Positions 39,182-49,877 of a stretch of DNA of 64,000 bases are shown here, in pieces; the stretch's first letter is position 1; the number at the start of each line of letters is the position of its first letter. The translations under genes and the position numbers were made by a program. Origin of the DNA: Citrus sinensis. Its lineage: Eukaryota; Streptophyta; Magnoliopsida; Sapindales; Rutaceae. Location of the stretch: NCBI RefSeq assembly GCF_022201045.2, contig NC_068562.1, positions 29,164,001 to 29,228,000 on the forward strand, in the 5' to 3' direction. A model generated the notes under the pieces. The model was not told the DNA's origin and made no database searches. It worked only from the letters and a program-made list of their open reading frames with translations.

Positions 39182-39394
39182 TGGCACCTTTAATATGGGC
39201 CGTTGATTCTAATCAGACACTTTTTTCAAAAAAGATTCCGCCCTTGTTTACTTTTTTCAAGATTCTTTTTCTGTATGGCTGCCACGGACGCTTGGATATT
39301 TGTTTCCAGGCCTTTTCCCATATAATTATATTAAACAATTAAGGAGGCAAATAAACAATTTATAAATATTTTTATATTACAAAAATGGACTCGC

Positions 39395-40863
39395 CTACGT
39401 TGCAACGGTTGCAACGTATCAGGATTTTGGTCTTTTTGTGACTTCAGCTCGTCACCGTCCGATTTAATGGAAAACCAGCGTCTATGGTAAGGATGTGTCT
39501 ATTTGGTAATTAACGTTATGGTCCCTACTTTTTTTACAATTCAAAAACATTAAAGAGTTACAACTTTTAATGCACAAGTCCGAATTGTCTCGAAATTATA
39601 AATAATTAGACAATTAAAATTAGGAGAAATTTCATTAACATTTTCATTGTTAAAAATAAAAAATGAATAAAAATAAATAAATTTAATTTTTGAATAAAAT
39701 TAAAATTTAAAATATTAAAAATTAATTAAAAAAAATTCTCAATTTCTTCATCTCATATTCTCATGTCCCATGAACTGGAAACGAAAGTAATTAAAAAATA
39801 AAAAAATAATCATAGAATGAAATAATAGATATTATCAGTTTAAGTTAGAAAAGCATTAACCAATTACTCCTTTCATTAGCCTAATTACTCTTTTCATTAG
39901 CCTAAGCCAATTTGGTTTAGTACCTTGAGGCTGAAACTTCAACATAAAATAATAAAAAAATGTAATTCCAGATTATCAATTTAAGTTTCAACCCAAATTG
40001 TAGTGAAATTTCTCAATTACTACTATTTTTTATGATGTTGTATTAGAATGTCAATGTTTAATATTCAAAATAGTAAGAATATGTTTAACATATTAACATT
40101 TGCAAAAGAGTAGAAGAATAAAATTCATAATTATGATACTTCAATTCTAATCAAATTATATTGATATGAGTTAATTCAATAAACCTATACACCTAAATAA
40201 GCTAAATACTGGAGCTTTACTATTCCTAAGTTATACATTGTAGATTTTTATAACAATCATAGATTATTATAACTTTTTTAATTAACATAACATTCTCAAA
40301 CATCTAATTAAAACTCTTTTGCCAGATAAAGCTGGTAGAAAAAATCAAATCCCAAATCTCATACCAAATGGTACATACGGTATATGACTTAAAAAATAAT
40401 TAAAATAAATAGAAATTTGAGATTAAATTTATTCTCATTAAAATTCAAGACTTCAATCGAGATCCTGATGGAATCTTAATTATACTAAATTGTTTTAATT
40501 TTCTAATTTAATTAAAATGTTAAAAAAATTTCTAAAATTTGGTTAAAGCTCAAAATCAATGCTTGCTTTTGTACTCCTTCTAATTATTAATAGCTTATGG
40601 TTTATATTTTTTGATTCATTAGATTATTTTAATTAAAATAACAATTAAGTAAATAATAATTTCCAAATTATGTCAAGTTGGCTGTTGTTGATTAATGATT
40701 TGAAAATGGAAAAAAATTGGGCCACCTATGGAGGGAAAGAATGAGAGAGGAAAATAAAATTATATTTAAAAATAAATTGAAAATAAAAAATAAAGCAAGG
40801 GATCAAATGAAATTTATTACAAAAAGACAAAAATTATGGTACCTTGCAACTGTTGCAAGGTAG
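39395..40863. mobile_element. 1.47 kb non-coding element with inverted, hairpin-forming ends
   Basis: The left end (39396-39418) is a perfect hairpin: arm TACGTTGCAAC, one central base, then its complement. The right end (40840-40862) has arm TACCTTGCAAC in the same layout. The two ends are also inverted repeats of each other for about 50 bases inward, both reaching GTCTTTTTGT. The interior is very AT-rich with no sizeable open frame, so this is a candidate non-autonomous DNA transposon. No convincing target-site duplication was seen, so the superfamily is open. Confidence 0.65.
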
Positions 40864-40934
40864 CTTGGCTGGATCCTACAAAAATGGATCAAAAGTAGAT
40901 TCTAATAACAAAGTGGTCCCAACTTATACTTTTT

Positions 40935-40954
40935 TTTTCTTACTATTTTAATCT
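40935..40954 (+). repeat. Left target-site duplication of the SINE
   Basis: Identical to 41239-41258. Confidence 0.92.
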
Positions 40955-41238
40955 TTTTTTTTTTTAATGAGAACTATTGCTCATGATATTTACAATCATA
41001 TATATACTGAGACCCGTTTATATCAATTTTGATATGGCACCGCTCAGATTTTTAACCCTCTCAAATATTCGAGGGACGTCAACTCCCATCCTGGGAGAAA
41101 GACTGCCTTCACTCAAGCTCTGGGACTTCAAGGAAAGAAATTTAAATTAAACCCCTGCAATACGTCTGCGGAGGCTCGAACCACTTCCCTCACATTTGTG
41201 AGGGAATGACTCTGGCCACTTGGGCTAAGCCCAAGTAG
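40955..41238 (-). mobile_element. tRNA-derived SINE with a 20 bp target-site duplication
   Basis: On the minus strand the element starts near CTACTTGGGCTTAGCCCAAG. Its A box is TAGCCCAAGTGG and its B box is GGTTCGAGCC about 40 bases later. A body of about 200 bases and a poly(A) tail follow (T-run at 40955-40965 on the plus strand). Both sides carry the same 20 bases, TTTTCTTACTATTTTAATCT, at 40935-40954 and 41239-41258. Promoter boxes, tail and a perfect duplication together mark a fairly recent retroposition by LINE machinery. Confidence 0.93.
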
Positions 41239-41258
41239 TTTTCTTACTATTTTAATCT
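41239..41258 (+). repeat. Right target-site duplication of the SINE
   Basis: Identical to 40935-40954. Confidence 0.92.
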
Positions 41259-42278
41259 AAAAGAACATTTTGGATGATTAAATTAATGCCCCCAAGTAAT
41301 TAATGTATTAGTACGTCGGCGGGCTAACCCAGCAATCGACAGTTATGGAGGGGCGGTTGTACTCATGACAATTAATTGACATCCATAGCAACGTACGTAA
41401 GTGTCGACAATTGATAGACGCTTCACACATCTATTACATTATCATTCAAAATGCTCCGTTTTTGTTCTAAAGTATGAAAATTTTAAATTAGAATATTTTT
41501 CTTAACGATAATAATATTTTTTTCCTAAAATTTCATCTCCAATAATTTAATATATGATATATCATTCATTGAATAATTAATAATTTTTTTATAAGTTTTA
41601 AGTGAATTAATTGTATTATCATGTCATCTACTTGATAAATATCATGTAATTTAAAATAAAATATTAATACAATTTTAAGATGTTTAGCACCATTCTTTTT
41701 TGAATTAACCAGACTGAAAATCATTTTTGTAAAGTCCCCTAGTAATAAATTTTTAGTGACAATTCTGTTTCTACTTAATAACTCTAATGTAACTTTTCAC
41801 ATGTTTTTTTTTATCACTTTATAAACAAATTTAAACCAAAAAAATAGTTCTTATTAATACTACTGGTCGAATTTGTGAGATGGTGTAAAACATGTAACAT
41901 GTACAATATATGATAAAGAAAGGAAGCTAAGAATTCTCATGTTAATTAACTTGATGGTATTTCATTTTACAGTTTTTTTTTTTGTTATTTTCGTTGTTCG
42001 TTCAAACTATTTTTTTATTTGGAGTCGAAATTTAAAAAAAAACGATAAAGCAAAAAAAAAGCCCTTGTTTTGAATTTCATAGAGATGAAATTAAATAACT
42101 AACTTAAAAAAAATAATAATAATAACTGTCTCAGAATTTTTTTTTATTTTTTTATTTTACATTCTTTTGAACGCTCCTTTTAATTTGCTCATATTTTTGC
42201 TAACTCTAGATCATCTCATCATCATTTTCTATTTGATTAATTTCCTTTTGCAGCTTACTTTGATTTGTTTACTTTCAG
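41259..42278. other. AT-rich intergenic DNA, no gene seen
   Basis: No recognisable coding region, RNA gene or element with defined ends was found. Confidence 0.5.
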
Positions 42279-42742
42279 TTCCTAGTTACAAATTTCATAT
42301 CTCCCCTTCATTGTTTATTGTCAAAATGTTGGGAAATGATCAGTGCCCGGTTCCAAAAACTAGAAAAGCCAAGAATCGACTATAAAACTAAGGACAACCA
42401 AAAGGAGAAAGACACACGAAGGTACTTTGAATACGATGACCAAGAGGAAAGCTAGAGCTACAAGGAGCTGCGGTAAGTATTAATTACTTACTTTATGTTC
42501 TTTGAATTTTTCTTCTCAAATTTATAAATGAATTTTTCTTCTTTTATATATAGTTGAAAGAGAAAAATGAAAGAGCTGTTCAAGCCTTTAGAAGCGGACA
42601 AGCTGAGGTATTGGCAATTAATTATAACTTGTAAGATGTTATAATTTTTGTTTCTTTTCATTTCTTTGCTTTTTGACGAAATAATTAGATCAATAGCGGT
42701 TCAAGATCGCCGTGGGACACACTGCCAGGTCCAGAAAATTAG
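42279..42742 (+). pseudogene. Remnant of an unrecognised three-exon coding gene
   Basis: Three blocks with splice-like borders keep a protein-like frame: 42279-42472 (contains LLSKCWEMISARFQKLEKPR and then RRYFEYDDQEES), 42554-42607 (LKEKNERAVQAFRSGQAE) and 42689-42742 (INSGSRSPWDTLPGPEN, then stop). Acceptors end in AG at 42278, 42553 and 42688. Donors GTAAGT and GTATTG follow the first two blocks. The first block has one in-frame TAG after QEES, and its end phase does not fit the second block, so the gene looks dead or the borders are wrong. The family is not recognised. The charged, lysine- and glutamate-rich composition gives no function. Confidence 0.5.
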
Positions 42743-45288
42743 ATAATTGAAGAAAGGAATGAGCACTGCTGCATGCATAATTAAGAAGAAGGAAAAGCCT
42801 GCTTGTACTGCTCATCATCATCCAAAAACTCCAAGCCCTGCAGTTGTTATTAATACAAGCTCATGATTTACAAGTGCTATAGCTAGCTGGCTTGAACTTT
42901 ATTCCCATTTGACCCTGTAATTATCTTCCACTTGTACGTTAAACAAATCTTCATAAACAACTGTTGTAGTAACTTCGTATCCTCTTCTAGAAATATCACT
43001 AAAACTGAATATACGTAGAGAAAAAATCACCACTGATGACTTGTTATTGATAATGATTTCGCAAGTCTAAATTATGGCTGCATCAAACAAATAAATAAAT
43101 ATTAAAAAGATATTTTTTCATCAACTCTTGTACAATAATGTTTACTTATCTAAGGTGTTTAAAAGAATTATAGAATACATCAGAGATAATACAACAAACT
43201 AATACATGTATGTTAAAGTGACTAAACTAACATGTACCACTGAGCTTCAAGTATTAGTTATGCATAATATAGAAGGTACAACATGAGTTTGTTAATTCCC
43301 TTGCTTGCTTGATAGTAAACAAATATTGCTTATATACTTCATTATTTTCTCTCACATTTTCCTGAATCTCTAAAACAGCAATCAGTACCCAATCTTGAAT
43401 CTAAGGTTTCCTTTTCCCTTTTCTAACCATCAACACAAAAATAAAAATGTAGAAGAAAACAAAAATGCCATGGTTGAAACAAAATGTTATTTCTATTGCG
43501 GTACTCCTTTTGATTCAACTTAAGCCATATATAGAGACAACTTCAAACATGCATATAACTTGTGATGTGTGTATCACACCTCTTGAAACATATTATTTGT
43601 TGTGCATCACACTAACCAATTTCATACCTTAAGATTTAAACATTGTGTTACTAAATGCATGAATAATTAATACCCGTCACTGTTCGTAATGACATGGATT
43701 AAAAAAATCAGTTGAAAAATGGAATTTAGAAGTATGTGATCACAATCATTTGGTAATTTAACTTCTTAATATTTATATTATTTATTAGCATGAATACTTT
43801 CCAATTACTTCCACAAAATCATCCCATCTTAAAAAAATTCGGTGAGAGAAAATGTTAATTTTCTTTTTAAAAAGAAAACTAATTTGGTTAAAACTGATAG
43901 GTTTGGTGTCAAAAACTGATATTGCAAAATGATATAAGATCTTTTCTGATATCACCTGATATTCTTTTCTTTAGTTTCCTCTAATATTTTAATTAATATT
44001 GTTTACACAATATCAAAAAAATTTGAAAAAGATATTTTTAATTACAAATCTTTAAATGAGAAGGCTTTTATCAATTTCATTTGTGCATTATATGCCTAAA
44101 TATAGGCGAACGTCAAAATATGATATGTGTGAATAAAACGCTCACTTAAACTTTGTGCTTGATAAAACAGAAAATACATATGCAATAAACAAACTCACTC
44201 TTTCCTCAGTTTACTCTTTAGATGTCTAAAATTTTCAATTTTTCATTTTTTTAAATAATAGCCTTGTCGTTAATTGTTGCTCAAAAAATGTTTTATGGAA
44301 TTGGAATTCTACAATCAACTACTAAAAACGCACGGTTGCTAAGATATTCAGCAAATTGGAATGCTAATGATTGAAATAACGGACATTTATCAATTGGGTA
44401 AAATTATCTGCATTTGACATTCAATTTTCTTTGCTCCATACCACTAAATCGTCCTTTTGTTACAATTTGAGTTACTTTCATTACATAATTTATACGTAAA
44501 CAAAGATTTATCATTCAGATACTTCTCTCCGTTCCCGGCTGGATGCATCAAAACTTTTCAATTTGCTTTTCCATTTTTTGCAAAACTGTATAAGATTAGC
44601 AAAACAGCATGTAATAATAAAAGAGAAGAGTTACTTGATATACAAGATGGTCCTTGACGAGAATTGTGGGAGAGAGTAGAAATTGGAAAGAGTGGGATTT
44701 GTCCAGCAAATTATGTTGAAACATAAAATAAAAATAAAAATCTTACTAACTAATTACCATAGAGTCAGCAGTCCAGGAAGCTTAATATGAAATTGCAAAG
44801 TTGAAGAGACAAAAAAGTATGCAATGATTAAGACAAACCTCATCTTTGAGCTTATAATTTGAGCCTGGTGCTGAGAGAATTGTTTCTAAAGCTGATCAAA
44901 CAAAAACTGGTCTTATATTATTATATAAGGCAGCTGTGCTGGCTGCTTATCATGACCATGTAAGCTAAACCAAAGCAATAATGATTTTAACTTTCATGGG
45001 ATTTGAAGTACGGCATTTTTTGAGCAAGAGAGTGGTTTCACCAATACTATCCATTCATTCCAATTAGAGATGATTTGACCGAGATTTTGTTCTTCACTAT
45101 ATATTCTCACTAACAATTTGTTCTTTAGAGCACTTTTCTCCTCATCTCGATCACATACATCAGACACATGAATTAGGGCTTGTAATGGCATGCATTAAAG
45201 TGAAACATATATTTTGCTTCGGCAATATCAAAAGGACTTCTCTGAAAATATTAAAAAAAAAAGGCTTGTTTGAAAACAATCAAGAAGT
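42743..45288. other. AT-rich intergenic DNA, no supported gene
   Basis: Only short open frames without recognisable domains are present. A small piece near 44660-44725 reads ELWERVEIGKSGICPANYVE, like the tail of an SH3 domain, but nothing supports it as a gene. Confidence 0.45.
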
Positions 45289-45902
45289 TGTTGTGCGCGG
45301 AAATACGGAATCAAGCACACCAAATAATCACAAGAAAAATAAATGATACAAAATTTTACGTGATTCGGCAAATTTGCTCACATCTACAGGAGTAAGAGAA
45401 AATAATTGTATTACTAACAATTATTTGAGTACAATATTTGAGTAAAGTAATCTCACCTCCCAAAACTCAAATACACCGAGTACTCTCATACACTTAAAAG
45501 GAAAAACCTCTCAATTACACACTCTCCAATTGCTCACGCTCTTAACAATTCTATAATTGAATTGTTACTCTCTTAATTTTGGGATGCATACAAGTGAAGA
45601 TTGGTTCGCTATTTATAGGAGTGTAAAACTGCACTATTGCACCTACCTCTGGCAAATTTGTCAAGATGATTGGTGTGTGCTATATTCGGTGCCAAATCCC
45701 AAGTCAATTTGTCCACACGTTTTGGCCAAATTTTTCAAGCCTTTATCATAAAGCTTTTCTTTGTAAAAAAAAGCTTGGTTTGACTTTCATAGAAGCAGTA
45801 GGAACATACCTTCATCTAAGTATCAAGAGCGTTCTCATCAAGTATTTCGATTTGTAGTTTGAACCTTGAAGTGTTCTATTCGTTTAACAGATCTTCCACA
45901 TT
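45289..45902 (-). mobile_element. Fossil LTR, Ty1/copia-like, minus orientation (solo or truncated)
   Basis: On the minus strand the segment has a TATA-like CCTATAAATAG near the middle. It ends with GATTCCGTATTTCCGCGCAC followed by AACA. A block that reads GCCGAATCACGTAAAATTTT lies before the end. This layout is familiar from plant copia LTRs. No internal coding region (gag, protease, integrase, reverse transcriptase) is seen beside it, so it appears to be a solo or truncated LTR. The outer end is uncertain and no target duplication was found, which suggests moderate to old age. Confidence 0.5.
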
Positions 45903-46200
45903 ATAAGATATGTAATTGTCCAAAAAGAGACATGCGTGAGTATTTTTAATAGAAAATAGTCAAAGAGTGCTTGAAATTGTCGGGAGGAAATCGGATGTGG
46001 GCCGGCCATGCGCCCAGATCGGATGCAGAACGACAAGAGCTAGTCCGCCGATCGGCTTGAGCCGCGGATCGATGCAGATTGTGGTGGCGCCCCAAGCCCA
46101 GGCCTTCGATAAGCCCGCAGAAGTGTTCCATTCATTTAACACATCTTCCACATTAAGATATGTAATTGTGCAAAAAAAAGACATGCGTGACTATTTTTAA
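45868..46200. repeat. Two 80 bp direct repeats around a GC-rich 139 bp island
   Basis: The repeats 45868-45949 and 46120-46200 share GAAGTGTTC, TTCCACATTA, AGATATGTAATTGT, GACATGCGTGA and TATTTTTA with few differences. The first overlaps the outer end of the LTR fossil. Between them, 45981-46119 is GC-rich with motifs such as GGGCCGGCC and GCCGCGGATCG, unlike the AT-rich surroundings. The origin of the island is unknown. Confidence 0.75.
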
Positions 46201-46706
46201 AACTATGTAGTCTATGTATATATATTTAAACAAACTTAAAAAAGTCTAAATGAGTTTTTCCATTTATTAAAAAAAATCTATGTGAAATGTTTATTTTATT
46301 TTGGTAATATGCTAATACCAAAGTATTTTTGCTAAAGAACAAGTTGTTGTTTAAAGTCACTCTAAAAATACTTTATATAACAACCAAATTCAAACTATTT
46401 TTTTTCCTAAAATAAGCACTATACAATAAGCACTCTCAAACTAACCAACTTATTTTAATACTCCTTGGTTGATACTTATTCATCGATCGATGATATCTAA
46501 CAAAAAGGAGAGTTTCTAATATTCCTTTGTTTCTAAGAATATGCGCATTAGAAAAATAAACTAAAATTGAAACTCACTCATGTCTTTAGAAACTGAAATA
46601 ATTAACTCAAACTTGCCTTAACGGCAAAAAAAAAATAAAATTCTATGTATATTACGACCTAGCAACTATCCTAAGGAATTCTAATCAAATAAACGATTTC
46701 AATATG
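46201..46706. other. AT-rich spacer, no gene seen
   Basis: No recognisable coding sequence or repeat was found here. Confidence 0.5.
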
Positions 46707-47438
46707 TTACTCTTCCATCCATGTTTCCCAGTAAGCATCCTCTTTGATCCAGTTATTACTTTTAACTTTTGAAGACAATTCTTCAAAAGCAAAGGACGGC
46801 AAGGGCATCTGGAAAGGGCAAACAGGACAAGCGCAGCTCTTAGCGTTCTTCGAACCACGGGGTAATGCAGTCTGAGTGAAATATATGCGAACACTGCATA
46901 CGAATCATTGCTGACTCGTCCGAGTACTCCTTCTCCAGACAGATTGCACACTCAGCTTCCTCGTCAGTCTGATTACTACGTTGCCCTTCCCCGCAAGCTC
47001 CTCTACTGAGTTCCTTCCTCAACTCCTGAACCTCCCGGTCAAAAATTACATCAGTGTAAATCCTTATCTCGATAAATATCACCAATGACTTGTTAACCAG
47101 GCTTCCGAAATTTTCGTCCAGGAATTTTCAGGCCTGAAACATTGTATCATTAGCTAACCCGTCGCGGACGTTTTCTGAAATCAAGGGTACATCAGCCAGC
47201 ACACTTGAAAGAATTGAGGAAGAGACAGTGGGCAGCATATCCATCTCAATTTGGACAAATTTTCCTGAACGGATAGGTTCCTCTTTCATGGACAACAAGA
47301 TGTCTTGATCCTCATTATTCTCTGAAATTTGTAGTTGTAACACTAATCCATCTTTTATAATGAGTGGATGCAGGATGAATGCAAAACTTAATCAACGATT
47401 TGGATTCGCCCTTTATGATCAGATCGTATTTTCTGCAT
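46707..47438 (-). pseudogene. RING-H2 finger E3 ubiquitin ligase pseudogene
   Basis: The minus strand encodes a RING-H2 domain: C-A-I-C, then C-S-H-I-F-H-S-D-C, W-F-E-E-R, and C-P-V-C in a different frame, with a tail WETWMEE. All eight zinc ligands are recognisable. One extra base near 46850 (TAAG in place of a triplet) breaks the frame between the sixth and seventh ligand. An in-frame TGA near 47124 separates the upstream part (SISENNEDQ-like region, LPTVSSSILSSVL) from the RING part. A further frame change lies near the presumed start at 47438. With several lesions in one short gene it is judged a host pseudogene of a single-exon RING-H2 ligase. Confidence 0.75.
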
Positions 47439-49877
47439 GGCAGGCGCCAATCAAGAAAACTCCCAGCAGAAACCATGGCGATGGCTCAACAAATCGACCA
47501 CTAATATTAGTACTGTTTAATATATTAAAGATAATGCAGAAAGTGCTAATTTGTAGCAATTTATAATGTGATTTCTACTGATCCAACTACTAATACTATT
47601 AGTAAAGATAAACCCTATCCTCATAACAAAATAATTAGGATACCGGACCTCTCTAATTCTCTAAATAAGAAATTTAATCCGTCTCCAATAAGGAGATACG
47701 CAGAGAAAAAAAAAAAAAAACATACATCACAATTTTTCAATTAATTTCGCAGAACTGATTGCCCATTTTGTTTGTACGAATCTCTGAAATCAACGACTTG
47801 TGTGAATCTCTGAATTGCAAGCATCTGCTTTAATTTTCAAATACTATTACTGAAGGCAAAAGCTAGGTACGTCCCTGGAGAAACATCCCATTTGACGCTT
47901 TGAGACGAATTCGACTGGTACAAACTCAAAAAGTTTCCCAGCCAGAAGCAAAAGATCTGTTGGCTACAACAAATGTGCCACCTCCATTTTCGGCAACCTC
48001 GTTGACAGGAGCTGCAGTCTAGTTCCCTCCTGTGTGTCATAAATCAACATCAAGCACAATAAGTTATATATCAACAAAACTTTACAAATTAATTTCATCA
48101 TAAAACAATTAATAAAATGCTTGTTGGGAATTTAATTATGTACCAAAACTTCCTTGTTGGGAATTCCATCAAAGCAAGAATGTTTCATCCATCCTTCAGT
48201 GACAAGACAATTTCCAAGATTCGAGGCTTTGAGTGTCAATTTCAAGTCAGCATTTTGTGCAAATGAAAGAGAGACGGCACTCCTGGAATGAAGTATCTAT
48301 GCTGGCCATACCATACGCTTCAAGCAAGCAGAGCTAGTGAAATAAACTGGTCCTACACGAGTACTTTGGCGGAAGCAGAAGCGAAACAGTAAATCTAGAT
48401 GGTCATACACACGCTAGCGCCCAGACATTCCAAAGTCTCTGTGTATAAGGTTTGTCCATGTGTTGTTTTCCCAATTATTAATTGCATCGAAAATATTTAC
48501 AGGGTCACATTTGGTCGGCTTCATCTTCATGACATATTATTTATTCAGCAAATTAACAAATATCTCTAGTGGATCCCATAATTATATATAATAATTTTCA
48601 TCTGTAGATATCCGTATGCATCTTTTTTTTTTTTTTTTTTTTGATTCAATGTTAGACTAGTATTAGTTACTTGAATAAAAATAATAAAAACACTAACATG
48701 CCATATGATCTAATAGCAAATTTGTATGAAAAAGATGTGAGCACCTGCATAAGAGGAGAATGACTATACACAGATATATATATTAAATGTAAAATTAGAA
48801 ATTTTCTAATGGGAGTTCGGAATACTATTACGCATTATATTGTAATAAATCCATGCCTATGATATGAGCTCCCATTAGATAATAACTCATATAAAATAAA
48901 ATGAAAATAAGCTTCCAAAAATAAAAGAGTATTGATATTTAACACTCAATTCTCTCACCAACCCATACTTTTTTAATTATTCACATTTGTTTTCAAAATT
49001 AATTTTAATAAAAAATATAACCAAAACAATAACAGATTAACAATTATAGGATTCCCAAAACACTTTTACCAATACTGTCACCACACCAATAGCCTTTCAT
49101 TGCTGATTAACCCTATCGTCAATTCTGTAAGAGCCACGGACCAAAAAACCATATTTATTTGATTTATACTCCTACCAGCAAATTACAACCATCACCAATC
49201 TCTTCCACATCTGATTATTCGTTCTCCTTTAATTTGAGTTTTTTTTTTTTTAAATAATGATCTAGTTTGGTGAGCTGCCAACCCCAGCAGTTTCATCGAT
49301 ATCATTCTCATTTGTATTATTTATCTTTCTTTTCAATTAATTTCTAATTTCTAAATTCTTATACTCTGGAACATAAATTGCTCTTTTTCTCTTTTCATTT
49401 GATATTATTTTGATATTGATATTATCATATCAATCTCTATTTTAAAATCAAATCAAATAAATAAGAATTTTTGGTTGGCAACGATTGCAAGAAAATTCGT
49501 TGGTAGGATCGATCAATGACGAAGGATTAGTGGTGTGGTGGCTTAGTAATGGTGGAGGGTGGCTAGTAAGATTTATAAAATTATTTTTATTTTAATTATG
49601 TTTTGTTTTATAAAAGTAATTTAAAAAATAAGTGGAATTAATTAAAAAATGCGAGCTGACGTGAGAATTTGAAAGAGTGAAATATCACCGCCAGTATATG
49701 ATACCGAGCAGCACAAAACATCCATCTACAGAATGGGCTGGGCTCCCAATAGCAATACCGAGCAGGCCCTGGACATCCACGTCATCTCGTCGTCGTAGTC
49801 TTTTCTTCGCACGCGAAGTAGGAATTTCAACAAATAGACAGAGAAAACTGCCACGGTCTGGATCGGAGTCGCCGGCA
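47439..49877. other. Intergenic region with possible coding scraps
   Basis: On the minus strand, 48130-48270 reads in part FAQNADLKLTLKASNLGNCL, followed by an acidic stretch. 47840-48020 is also less AT-rich than its surroundings. These may be remnants of a dead gene, but no family was recognised. A T-run lies at about 48623-48642. The last part should hold the promoter of the ROCK1-like gene. Confidence 0.35.

Noticed and set aside
44660-44725. SH3-like tail (GKSGICPANYVE)
   Set aside because: Only about 20 residues match the pattern, with no upstream SH3 core, so chance similarity is likely.
45967-46200. Open frames on both strands across the GC-rich island
   Set aside because: They run out into the repeats, show no recognisable domain and are expected by chance where stop codons are rare.
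48130-48270. Minus-strand coding scrap (LKLTLKASNLGNCLVTEGWM)
   Set aside because: Protein-like but too short and of unknown family, so it is kept only as a note in the region entry.
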